Source: Rhexocercosporidium sp. MPI-PUGE-AT-0058 (taxonomy: Eukaryota > Ascomycota > Leotiomycetes > Helotiales). Taken from it: a stretch of 64,000 bases of DNA. Positions 35,322-46,115 of this stretch are shown one piece after another (the stretch's first letter is position 1; every line of letters begins with the position of its first letter). The notes under the pieces were generated by a model. That model did no database searches. It was not told where the DNA came from and was given only the letters and a program-made list of their open reading frames with translations. The position numbers were made by a program, and so were the translations under genes. The DNA lies in contig JAGTJL010000008.1 of assembly GCA_020746875.1 (NCBI GenBank), forward strand, positions 2,294,001-2,358,000, read 5' to 3'.

Positions 35322-36191
35322 TGCAGATTCTAATCAGAGTCTTGAGCAAGTGATTGAAGGAACCGATTTGAGGCAACTGATTATGTGAGCATATTATATA
35401 TCGTAGATAAGATGATGCGTAAAATTGGTGACGAGAAGAAGGAAAGTTGTCTGATTGTCATTCCTAGGTGCCTGAGTATCCCAGGCTCAAATAAATATCT
35501 TAGTCATCTCTTCCCAAAAGCAAAGAGGTACCGCTAGGCAGCCTACTAAGGTTTTGTTTCCGATACATAGAACTGGCATAGACATATTTTAGCGCCATTT
35601 AAAAGAAGACCTCCTTTTCGCAATAGCACAACTCAGCCACAACGACTTTTAAAAAGTATTCTAAAAAGCTACAAGTATTATTTCAAACTCTCACTTTCTT
35701 TTGATCATCTTAGAATTCTTTTAATAGTCGAACTGCATTCGATGCGGCCACCTTAAATTATAACGCTAAAATATGCAAGCGAGTTGCCAGTTAATGGGAT
35801 AAGTTCATCATATCTTACGAACGCAAGACTTCAACAATCTATCAACGATGCTACTGGTTTACTCTATAGGGTTCAATATTCCCTGTTTGCATCCGTGGAT
35901 ACGAGCTCGCTAAAACAACTATTTTAATTTTTATTCGTACGGCACCGACTGTTCTCCGCGATACAAGGTTTAATTATGACGTCTTTGGTGGGGGACATGC
36001 CAAGCCTTCAGCAGGCTCGTATGGAAATTACTAAGGCTTATTTTGAAATTAGGGAGTCTCCATGTTTACTCGCGCACTGTCTATCTTGCAAAGTATATAA
36101 CTAGCACCAAATCCAACCCGCACACTTTTATCTGCTGTTGTCGTGGATTTTTGCTTACATCAGAGGTCTCGAGAGACTCTCATTCCCAATA
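35322..36191. other. intergenic region between divergent HET and protease genes
   Basis: It should contain both promoters. A TATATAA-like element at about 36093-36099 lies some 95 bp upstream of the protease start. No other gene is seen. Confidence 0.45.
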
Positions 36192-37071
36192 ATGTTTATT
36201 TACGCATCCTTTCTAGCAATGGCTTTTACGCCAACAAGTCTAGCAGCCCCAGCTCTGACCAAGATTAATTCTCGAGTCGCGGGCGGCAATCTTGCCGAGC
36301 CAGGGGAATTCCCTTTCGTCGTTGCCCCTCAGCTCAATGGACTTCAATGGTGTGCTGGTACCTTACTCAACGCCTACACAGTGCTTACCGCTGCTCACTG
36401 CTCAATCAACAACCCGCCTGAAAACGTTACAATTCGTGCTGGCTCTATGGTACGTACGCTCTCAGCTGGAGTAACCTGGAAAATAAACTAAAAGGACTAG
36501 AAATGGCACTCAGGTGGCACTGTCTCAAACATTACAGAAATCAAGATCCATCCGTCGTACAGACCCGTAGTGGGGCATTATGAGTAAGTGACGCCGATTC
36601 CCGCCTGTCTGCAAACATCTGTTGAGACGATTTCCTGTATATAGCGTTGCCGTGTGGCATTTGGCTACCCCCATTCAGCCTTCGGATAAGATCAGCTATG
36701 CGAAAACCGTCGCACAAGGCTATGAGCCACCTGTGGGTTTGAACGCGACAACGGCCGGCTGGGGTGACACATCTCCAGACCAAACAGTAAAGGGATCCGA
36801 GGAATTGAGATGGGTCAACGTCCCGGTTCATTCGCGGCAAGATTGCGAGGGCTATGGCCAAATATCTCCAACCCAGATCTGCGCGGGTGGAGAAGAAGGA
36901 AAAGGCAGCTGTCCGCGCGATTCTGGTGGGCCAATCTGGAATGCTGAGACCGGCGAGGTGATTGGCACTGTATCTTCTGGTGGTGGATGTGGTCAGAAAG
37001 GATTGCCAATCTTGTATACCAACCTTGGGAGTATGAGCGACTGGGTGCGTCAAAATAGCTGGTCTGCTTAG
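36192..37071 (+). CDS. secreted S1 (trypsin-fold) serine protease with altered specificity pocket
   Basis: Three exons (36192-36449, 36501-36583, 36645-37071) give 255 aa. A signal peptide spans residues 1 to about 19 (MFIYASFLAMAF...SLAA), followed by a short propeptide and an Arg-Val-Ala-Gly-Gly activation site. The catalytic triad is present: His69 (LTAAHC), Asp114 (HYDVAVW) and Ser207 (DSGGP). Around them the pocket is unusual. In chymotrypsin numbering, position 189 is Gly instead of Asp, 192 is Pro, 193 is Arg instead of the oxyanion-hole Gly, 215 is Ser instead of Trp, and 226 is Ile instead of Gly. So it should be exported, but cleavage after Lys/Arg is not expected; it may have other specificity or be a pseudo-protease. 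The upstream in-frame ATG (36138) would bury the signal peptide, so 36192 was chosen. Confidence 0.88.
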
Positions 37072-37214
37072 CTACAGGCATTTTTTTGATTGAAGGTGTA
37101 GGTAGACCCTCCAGAAGAATATCACATCAGCTTCTAAGCTGGCTTTCAAAGTCCCAATTATGTTCTGAGGGCTCTATAAAGCTTAGTGCAACATTACTTG
37201 AATTATTAGAAGGA

Positions 37215-37553
37215 TCTATGCCGCTAGGAATTCAGTACCGTAATAAGTCAATATACGGCGAAGACTCAGAAGTCTTCAGTCCAGATCGTTGGGCAGACGT
37301 AGCGCCGAGGACCTGGGAGCTTTTAACCTTCGGTAGTGGCCCTCGGGTTTTCCCTGGAAGCAAGCTAACATTAGTACAAGCCTAGTTGGTTCTTGTGCGG
37401 ATGTTGCAAGCATTCGACGGAATTGAGAATCGAGATTCGGTTTTGTACTTTGTAGAACTTTTCATATTGGCCACGGAGGGTAAAAATGGAGTTAAGGTTA
37501 CGCTGAAACCAGCTGAACGATATCTTGAAAAGACAAACGTGTTCCTGCAATAG
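37215..37553 (+). pseudogene. cytochrome P450 C-terminal relic, heme cysteine lost
   Basis: Only the last third of a P450 is left. It has the PERF-like segment (IYGEDSEVFSPDRW), then FGSGPRVFPGSKLTLVQA, a TAG at 37383-37385, and the usual C-terminal continuation (VLVRMLQAFDGIENRD...) to 37553. In the heme-binding motif FxxGxRxCxG the cysteine position is Phe, so the fragment could not bind heme normally. The N-terminal two thirds, including the I-helix and ExxR motif, are absent. The pattern most resembles fatty-acid/alkane hydroxylase-type fungal P450s, but that is only an impression. It lies between the protease and the cyanide hydratase genes. Confidence 0.8.
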
Positions 37554-37810
37554 TGTAGAGTGATACACATATTCAATTGTATGGGCAAAAGAATCAATAA
37601 TTAAATCCAAGAGGAGTTGTAGAAGGTGTCACAATGCAAGAAGCAGAAAGAAAAGGGGACATTGGGAAGATTGGGCTCAATTGATCTCAAGGTAGACTGC
37701 AGAGCAGGGTGGAGTTGAGTTGACTATTGCTACAATCCAGTGTTACATATGCAGAGTTTCTTGAATGCTACCATCCTCGGTACGATGAATGAAAGATCGT
37801 ATCTAGACAA

Positions 37811-39079
37811 TTAATCTTCATCGCTAGCACTGAGTGGAGTGGAAAGGCCAACTCTATCAATGGTCCGAATGGTCTTGATGCCCTTGGAACCATCGACTAT
37901 CTCGACGATCGAATCTTTGCGATCAGTGTCAACGAGAAGTCGGATGAGATCTGGTCTCATGTAATGTCCACCCTGTCTTTGTTAGTGGATTTAATCATGA
38001 CTAGATCTACCAACTTACGAAATCGGCCAGAGCCTTGGTCAGATGGCATTCATCGAGGTCAATCTGTAAGATATTTTAGTAGCGAAAATCTTAAATGCTG
38101 TAGAGCCTGGCGTACATCAACAAAAAGGAGACCTTGGAAATCCTTTGCTGGGTTGGGGATTAGTTTCCGTCCATCCGGAGCGAAAATTCTGGCGTGGCCA
38201 TTGTATTTGTCTGGATCTTCGAGCTCGGTTCCCGGTGGAGTGTTGAGTTTTATGCCTTCAGCAGTGATGGTCTGAAAAGGTGCAAGTGTGAAAGTTCCGG
38301 TCTCGATGGCATATGCAGGAGTCACAAGCTTAAGAATGAAAATTAGCCTATGAAGAAGGATGGCGGAAAGTGGCTTACGTCTGATTGGCTTTCAGCAATG
38401 TTAGTGCGAGGATCTGGGTACTTGAGAGAAGCTTCGTCGGGATACAGCGGCCACGCTGCAACATGAACTTGCTCCCCCAGGGAGGCTGCATATGCCTTGA
38501 GGAACGGGTTCATGTTTTCCCAACAGTTGAGGTGACCAATGCGACCAATCTCCGTGTCAATGACTGACTTCGTAGTATCTCCAGTTCCGTCACCAAAAAC
38601 GAGACGCTCAACATGGGTTGCCTTAATCTTGCGTCGGTGGTTGATCACCTCGCCAGTTGGCGAGATCATGACTTGGGTGGTGTACAATGAAGACAAGTCG
38701 AGCTCGGAGTAACCGAGAGACACGAATATCTTGTTGGCGCGAGCAGCCTCGCGAATTCGATTCATCTCGGGGGAGTTAGACTCCAATGAGTTCTCTCTGT
38801 ACTTCTTGAGCAGTGGAAGGCTCTCCTGATAAGTTACCTTCCACATCCAGTAAGGGTAACCAGGAATCCCTATGTACAATATCAGCGAAGGATTAGACTG
38901 CCGAAAAGTATTATATGCATACAAAGCTCAGGAAATGCTACAAGCTTGCAACCGGATTTTCCTGCCTCATTGATCCAATGAATGGTCTTCTCGACAGACT
39001 TTTGAAGATCAAACCACCCAGGCTCAGCAGATACTGCTGCAGCCTTGTATTTGCGGAGGTGCACGATATGGGCAACCAT
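37811..39079 (-). CDS. cyanide hydratase / aliphatic nitrilase family protein
   Basis: Five exons on the minus strand (39079-38923, 38869-38379, 38328-38116, 38063-38019, 37972-37811) give an intact 355-aa protein, close to the usual length of fungal cyanide hydratases. The carbon-nitrogen hydrolase triad is Glu51 (LVAFPEL), Lys133 ([10 protein letters not shown]) and Cys168 ([11 protein letters not shown]). Long blocks such as [14 protein letters not shown] and [14 protein letters not shown] are typical of fungal cyanide hydratase, which turns HCN into formamide. The closely related nitrilases make acids from nitriles, so the exact substrate is not certain. It is probably cytosolic, since no targeting signal is seen. 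A CTATAAA element lies about 110 bp upstream of the start (39190-39196, minus strand). Such enzymes detoxify plant-derived cyanide. Confidence 0.92.
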
Positions 39080-40869
39080 GTTGGCGGTTTTGAAAATTTA
39101 CAGGGTGTTGGTGGTTGCTGTAGATGATGGAAGATCAATGAATTATTGAATGCGATGAATAAATTTCAAACAAGAGCATCCGAAACTCTTTATAGAATTT
39201 AGCATTCTCTCATGGATCGAACATTATATTGGGGCACATTCTACCTGTTATGATCTAGAAATCTCCCCTGCCAGCGTCGGGCTCACGGGATATGAAATGG
39301 ATCAAGCATTGCGAACCTGTCATATCCCGAAGGAATTGCAGCACTCTCAGCAGACGATCTTCAATTTGTATGATTTGATATCAAGAAAAGGTCATTTGAC
39401 TGAAAGAGCATCTTCGAGGGTGGAGAGTGCCTGCAAACGTGATCGTCCTGCAGTGAGAAGTGGCGTGTCTTTCAAGCGATCCTTCCACGGTTGGCAGTGG
39501 ATCGGCCTTGATTGTGTAACCAAACCAGGGACTGGGACGTTATTTCGGAGTTCAAAACACAGTCCTACCTCTCCGTTTGCTCTCTGCAAGTGCGGATTTT
39601 CGGGATGAATTTGGCACGGCATTTGGTCAAATCCCTTGATCCACATTGCTGGATAACATCAAGTATCAAAGGCTTGCTAATAGACAGTGCCGAAACATTT
39701 ATCACAACCAACCAGCATGCCCATTCTGAGGCCAGTGACCTCGGTAGCTATCTATGCTAAATGCAATCAACGTTGAAAACTATTATTGATGATCTCTGTT
39801 GCATACGGGGAAACCATATTTTTGTGGTTCTTGTCGGTCTCTGTAGATGCACTCGAATGTCTGAGATTCCGAGCTACGCCCGAGATGTCGGGGACTATGA
39901 ATTCGAGTTCTGCTTTAGCAGGTGTTATGAACAATGTGTAATCAGTTCAAGAGTCAGAAAGTGGACTGAGGTTGCTGCAGGTTGATCGCTCGCGTGCTGT
40001 GATTGATGATATCCGACGTTCCCGATAGCCAGGTGATAACAGGCTTAATATGACAACCTGCATTGTAATCGTGAATTAATAGATAAATGAGTTGTAGTCA
40101 CACTACTCCAAGATTGCACTACATGTGAGCTTACGGGAAGCTCCAAAGTTGAGGCTAAAAGGCGATGCAAGCCCATGTCACCTAATCCTAACTCGTCATA
40201 TTTGAAACAATCGCAAAAAAGCACAAAACGTTGAGTAGTATAGATCAGAGTTCGCTGCAACCAAGATATGTAGATCAGGTAAAGATTGAGTTGAGATTAG
40301 AGAAAATCTTCAAACCACGACAGCCTTCCTGCTTGAACTGGGATTTTGAAGGTGTTACGGAGATTAGTGTTACAGACCTTTGTAGTATTCGCATATATCT
40401 CGTTGTGCCAGATTGAGAAAATAATTCAAAATAGAAAACGACAAGAAGACGATGATTGGAAGCTGTGAAATTGAGGGTATTAGAGGTCCCTCGGTTTCAC
40501 CAGCATCGAAGCCTCATACACGAGCCTGTCATGGATATCCTTCTTCTGGCAAATTGAAGAATGCTGAGGAAAATTATTGTAAGGTTCAGGAGGTCTATGT
40601 AAGCCCAAATAGTGCTTAATATCTTCGTTTTCGATGAGGAACTTCAAAAATGGTTGTCTCAAGAAAACCTCGACCCGGGACCGGGAGTTAGAATTGCCGG
40701 CCCGAACTGGCTAAATTAGCTCAAGTATGGGAACTGCGATCACACGTGAGACCGCGATTACTTCCAAGGTTCCATATTTCTGTCGCGTCATCTATGCTGC
40801 ATCCTCATCGCAATAAAGAACACCTTCTCTTTTAGCGCACTCTCCCTAGACTCCTATCACAGTACAAAG
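39080..40869. other. 1.8-kb stretch without a supported gene
   Basis: Short ORFs occur on both strands (for example 39392-39646 minus and 39512-39760 plus), but they overlap and show no known motif or clear intron chain. The promoters of the divergent cyanide hydratase and Tdp1-like genes must lie at its ends. Confidence 0.45.
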
Positions 40870-43008
40870 ATGGACTACGATCTGGAGTAAGTCGGCTGCG
40901 ATGTTGTATTGACGTCAGCTAACTTTCGTCAAAGACAAGCTCTCGCAGCATCTCGAGCTGACTCATGGCAACTTGAGGAAGACCGTGATCTTCAAGAGGC
41001 TATTAGACTCTCCCAAATGGGCGATTCTTCAACGGCTTCGTGCTCCCCCTCACTCTCCCCGAATCCACTTGAGGAAGACCGCGAGCTTCAGGAGGCCATC
41101 AGACTTTCTAAGATGGATGGCTCTTCAACAGCTTCTGGCACTCCGACAGCCTCTGATTCCTCAACGGTCTCCGTCTCACCAACCCCGTCTCCGAAGCGAC
41201 TTGGAAAGAGCAAGGCGGGATCGAAGCGGAAAGCTGAAGACAATATGGGACCGCAAAACACGAAGCGCACACCTTTAGTTTTTGGTCACATGAGAGTCTC
41301 TAGCTCCGGCTCCGGGTTTATGGACTCATTGTCTTTCAGTGGAACAATACGTGAGTTCCTCGCGGGCCCATAACTATTCAATACTCAAGGATACAATCTA
41401 GCCAACCTCACCTCTCCCAGTACAGCAGAGGCCATCATCACATATCCCAACGGCGCCCTGCGCATTACCCGCACACCTGGTAGACAGAGCATTAAGAATT
41501 GTGTCAATCTCAAAGACGTAATCCAAGGGAAGAGTCTCGTTTCGGCTTGCGCATTCTCCTTCTTTATTGGCGAGGAAGAATTCTATGATCACTTCCCCCT
41601 TTCCCACTCGTCCAATGCAGTACCAGTAAGTGTACATTCAGTGTTCAATCTCAATTCTACTGACATGACCGATAGATATACGTTGGGCGGGATGTCAACA
41701 TGGGTAAGTTTGACTTTTCTCCCAGCTTTTCCTTCATTGAACGATTCCTAGGGATAATGTAATGACATTTACTAACCTTGTCTGTCAACAGACCCGATGA
41801 CTCCAGAAGCATGTCGACAGGCTGGTGTCTCATTTATCGGACAAAGCGGCAAAGCAGACAAGATTGCAAAGAAGACGATGCCGATAATCGAACCCAAACT
41901 TCGCGACATGTATTCCACGCGACTTGGCATTAATTACCATGCTTTCTACGCATGGTCGTCCGGCTCTTCTCATTCCAAGATCCTTGTACTGGTTTATCCC
42001 AAATTTCTCAGACTAGTCATAACATCATGTAACATGATGAATATTGACACAGTCCTGGGCGATAATCACTGGTACATCCACGATCTTCCGAAGCGCACTT
42101 CACGATCGACCTCGAAGCCATCCTCCTTCGAGGCTGATCTGCTGTCGCATCTCGTGGCCCTTGGTACCCCCAAGGCTTTCATCGAATCTGTTCAGGGAAT
42201 GTACAACTATTCTACTGTGAAGGTATATCTCTCCACTTCTGTACCCGGTGTCTGCTCTGGTGTCAAGGCAGAAAAGCACGGCCTCCTTCGCTTGAGACGT
42301 GTTGTCTTAGGTCTCGATCTACAGTTTGCCAAAAAGGAAGCCAAGCAAGTGAGGCTCGAAGTATGCGCAGCAAGTATCGGTAAACTGTCTGCAAAGTGGC
42401 TCAATTGCTTTAACGACTGTGCGCTAGGCAAGGAATCAATTACAACAGATAGTGAGGACCGAGCAGTTCCAGACTTGAAGCTGTTCTACCCGACCGTAGG
42501 GGATGTCAGGAGTGCCGATGCATCTTCACAGGAAGCCGCAAGCAACATGGGTTGTCACATTCATCCTTGGGCAGATGCACCAAACGCAGTCAAACGAATC
42601 TTTCATCACTACCAATCGAAAGATGAGGGAAAGCTATTTCATCAGAAGCTTATCCTGGCATACAATCCCCAGGACACAGATGCCGCTCCATATTTCGTCT
42701 ACATCGGATCGGCTAACTTCTCGCAATCCGCGTGGGGCGCAATTGAAAAAGACAAGAAGGAGAACAAGGCTACTGGCGATGTTAAACTCGTCAAGCTCGC
42801 CAACTTTGAATGTGGCGTGGTCATACCTGGCGATATTGTGAAGAGCCTGTTGGAGCAGGGAACCCTGAATTGGCGGAGCGGTATCGTGCCTTATGAGCAG
42901 AGTGCAGCATCGTACAATCTACCTCGTGATAAACCCTGGAACGGTACGTTCTCCTTGTCCTATCCAAATCGATCCTTTGTAACTGGGTATGGGACCGGGC
43001 TCTTGTGA
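40870..43008 (+). CDS. tdp1: tyrosyl-DNA phosphodiesterase (Tdp1) family protein with N-terminal UIM repeats
   Basis: Five exons (40870-40886, 40935-41350, 41390-41625, 41676-41703, 41792-43008) give 637 aa. The C-terminal two thirds are a Tdp1-type phospholipase D fold with two HxK motifs: His293-Lys295 (SSHSKILVL) and His516-Lys518 (FHQKLILAY), the second followed by YIGSANFSQSAWG. Tdp1 removes stalled topoisomerase I peptides from DNA 3' ends in the nucleus. The N-terminus has three ubiquitin-interacting-motif-like segments (residues 2-15, 20-33, 52-65; e.g. EEDRDLQEAIRLSQ), a Ser/Pro-rich stretch and a basic nuclear-localisation-like patch (GSKRKAED). The first motif is completed only by splicing the 17-base first exon. 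The 48-bp first intron is chosen because it restores the frame and the motif. Confidence 0.87.
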
Positions 43009-43778
43009 TACTTTCCTTGGCCTTGCTATTCTGTAGAGTTGTAGAGGTTTCAGCAGAGCTGTATTTAAACACTACGAGAACAAACGCTAATCGTCAGACA
43101 GATCCGAGATGGGTGGTGAATTTCGATGAGAATTACCAAGGTGCTTCCTAGATTTAAGTAGGTTGGTTTTCTGGAAACGGAATTTGCATTGGTCAAGTGG
43201 ATTACTATCAGAGCTTTCTTCCTGTGAAGAAAGTAATATATTTGGCGGACAACATCCAGTGTATGAAGTATTTCGCTCATCAGTCAAGCAGAGCTTCCTG
43301 TATCACACGTCTAATCCAAAATCTGGCTAGATTTCGAGCTTTCAACCAAATGTCTCTTTAATTATTTCAAATTGAAGGCTGAAGGCTCGACAACGAACTC
43401 CGCACATATGAGTTGAAATCAAGAGGGGTTTGAGAAGAGATTAATAAACGCTAGTAGTCTCAAACCATCAAAGGACATTACAGATACATGTCCATTAAAA
43501 GGTATTAAGGTTCTCTCCAAGATTCGTTGTCTTGACCCCGCGCTGACCCCGCAATTATCCTGTCTACAGCCCTTTTACCCACACTGGGCATCCAACTTCG
43601 GAACTGCTGGCATGTCACCATTCACGCCCCAAATTCGAAAGATGCTCTAGCGCCGGAGATAGTGCAGATCATGAGATACTCTCTTGCAAGTGCAAAAGTT
43701 CTATATTAACCTCGTTTCCTGGACGGTACGTTTTCGTCTGTTTTGTTGACTTTTCGTTCGGGCATGTCGCCATATGGG
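43009..43778. other. intergenic stretch, no gene seen
   Basis: Only short overlapping minus-strand ORFs (43065-43287) without motifs. It contains the Tdp1-like 3' untranslated region. Confidence 0.4.
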
Positions 43779-44264
43779 CTAAGAAGTGCGCAACGGGGAA
43801 CTAGCGTGTTGATCATTTGGACTGACGACCGCCTGACCAAAAGCTTGTTGAGAGATTGACTTAAGCTTATTTCGACTGAGGCGTGATAATGCATTGATGT
43901 TATTGGCTCTGCTTGCTGTGAGCGGGCAGAAAGCGATTGAGTTTAATGCTTTGCGTCTCGATCGAAACTCACCGGCGTCAAATCGCGATTTGCTTGCGTC
44001 CCAACTGGGGAACCGCTTATGCCTTTTGAGACTCGGTTGAGTGAGTATTTTTCCATTAATATATTCAGTCATTGGACAAGCGTCGTCAAATAAGACATTG
44101 CGGCGCCCAGGCAAAGTCATCATCTCGGCATCAATTGATGTATTTGAAGTTTGGCCGTTAGCTCGTCTACCATTTTCTGCATCTAGAGAAAGATTGCCCC
44201 TTAGAACCTGTCGGCAGATCATGAATTTCCTATATCCATTTGATGGAGGATAATCATTGTCCAT
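43779..44264 (-). CDS. possible hypothetical protein (161 aa)
   Basis: A single open frame of 161 codons on the minus strand, MDNDYPPSNGYRKF to SPLRTS. It is rich in Ser, Arg, Asn and Ala, with no signal peptide, membrane segment or recognised motif. Length alone makes it worth listing, but a chance ORF is quite possible. It would be transcribed divergently from the peroxidase relic 240 bp away. Confidence 0.25.
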   Translation of the reverse strand: MDNDYPPSNGYRKFMICRQVLRGNLSLDAENGRRANGQTSNTSIDAEMMTLPGRRNVLFDDACPMTEYINGKILTQPSLKRHKRFPSWDASKSRFDAGEFRSRRKALNSIAFCPLTASRANNINALSRLSRNKLKSISQQAFGQAVVSPNDQHASSPLRTS

Positions 44265-44504
44265 AGGGGTTTATGTAAGTACCTTAAACAACGTCGGGTT
44301 GAACTTACTTTGGATTCAACATCACCGCTTAAATTGAGAACAATGTCGATCAAATAATTTGTTCATCCTTAGAATACCCAAGTAGAGACTAGCTTCCAAC
44401 TTCCCAAGGTATAAAATTCCAGTCCATGTCCTCCCTCTTCACATCGTCACATCAGTCAGAAAGACTTTTCAATTGCATTAAATTTGGTCGATCTCACATT
44501 CACC

Positions 44505-46115
44505 ATGAAGAGTTCTTTTGTTCTCGCAGCTCTGGCGAGCACTACTTGGTCATTTCCAATCATGGATGATCCGGAAACTGCTGGAGTCGCTCGTCAACTC
44601 TGGGAGCGTCACCAGAATTCCCCTCGCGATCTTTCCAACGACCCTCTTGAACTCAGTGAGGCTCAGACGAATTGCGGGTAAGCATCTCCTATCTTGCGAC
44701 TGAGGAAGGGAATCATTAACGTTCAGCAGCCCAACTCCATGCAGCACCATTGACGAGGAAGACCAATTGGTGTCTATTACCGGTCAAAACGTCCATCAGT
44801 CTCCATCTGCTTCTGATATTCGTGGCCCCTACCCGGGTCTCAACGCTACTGCCAATCACGGCTACTTGCCTCGAAACGGGTCCGTCTAGACGGGTCAACT
44901 GTTAGCACTGGTAATTGCTGACAGATTCCTAGCATCGCTACTATTGAGCAGACCGTTTCGGGTCTTCAGGCCCTATACAACATGCAACCTGCTCTGGCTA
45001 TCGCTCTCTCAGCATATGCCGTTGCCACAGATGGCAACGTGCTTGAAGGTGTCTGGTCTATTGGAGGTCCCCTCCCGAAAGACTACCTTGTCGACGGCCG
45101 GCTCGGCACTGGCCAAGGTCTTTCGTACAGCCACAACGCATACGAGGTAAGCCAACATCGCCATTCCAAGACCCTTCCAGCAGCTAACAAGACTAAGGGC
45201 GATTCCTCAATCGGACGCAACGACATCTACCTCAACAACGGGCGATGCACACTCCCTAAACATCACAAAGTTCGAGCGTGTCTACGCCGTCGGTGGCAAA
45301 GAGGACCGTTACACACTCGACAAGTTCCGCGCGCGCTTCGAAGAGGTGCAACAGGAGTCCATCGACAATAACCCATGTTACTTCACTGGTGCTTTTTCCA
45401 CTATAGTAGTGGTGCCTGCTGCATACAACTTCGTCATCAACTTCATGTCCAACCACACTAAAGAAGAGCCAAGCGGGTACCTGGACGGCTATAACTTCAA
45501 GACTTTCTTCGGGGTTAGTGGTGAACCCGGTAGCTTCAAGTGGCTGCCTAGTCAAGAGCGCGTGCCGGAGAACTGGGTAAGTCCACAAGCATACGATAAA
45601 CCTATGTGATATTTTACTGACGATCTGGTAGTACCGTCGACCATCTGCCAATCAATACACAGCCCCAGATGTGTTCATCGATGTTGGTATTGGATATGCC
45701 GCTTACCCCGACACGCTGAAATTCGGAGGCAACACCAGAACGCCCAATTCCTTCGTCGATCTCAACGTCGCAAACTTCACTAGAGGTATCTTCAGCACCC
45801 ATGATCTATTTAAGGGCGATAATCTTGCTTGCTTTTCCTTCTCAGTCCTGCAGCAAGGAATCCCGAACTTCTTATCCACGATTGTTAATGATTTAGCGCC
45901 AGTCACGAGTTTTGTCAACAAGGTATGTAGTTCCTAGAAAATCGTAATTCTGCTGTTACTTCAGTGTACGAGTCTGCTAAATATGTGCTGTACAGTATGT
46001 TGGACCCCTTGTTGGTGGGCTGAATTGCCCTGAAATCAAAGGCCAAACTACTGGTCTCTTCAACGATTTCCCGGTGTACAAGTACAGCCCTACAGGTCCA
46101 GATACAAATCACTAG
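44505..46115 (+). pseudogene. secreted heme-haloperoxidase / peroxygenase-family gene with Cys-to-Tyr change and frameshift
   Basis: Six exons fit well: 44505-44677, about 44727-44879, 44933-45146, 45198-45576, 45632-45922 and 45996-46115. A signal peptide (MKSSFVLAALASTTWSFP) begins the protein. Family marks are the proximal heme block RGPYPGLNATANHGYLPRNG and an Glu-Gly-Asp acid motif completed across the third intron (EGDSSIGRND). Two defects stand out. The proximal motif normally reads Pro-Cys-Pro, where Cys binds heme; here the codon is TAC (Tyr), one G-to-A change from TGC. In exon 4 an extra G in the run 45240-45242 shifts the frame just before DAHSLNITKFERVY. The gene is therefore probably dead or recently damaged. 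A TATAAAA element lies at about 44411, 95 bp upstream of the start. Confidence 0.8.

Noticed and set aside
36541..37053. 170-codon minus-strand ORF
   Set aside because: Antisense shadow of the S1 protease exon.
39392..39646. 84-codon minus-strand ORF as a transcription factor fragment
   Set aside because: The sequence has a protein-like look but no zinc cluster or other recognisable motif.
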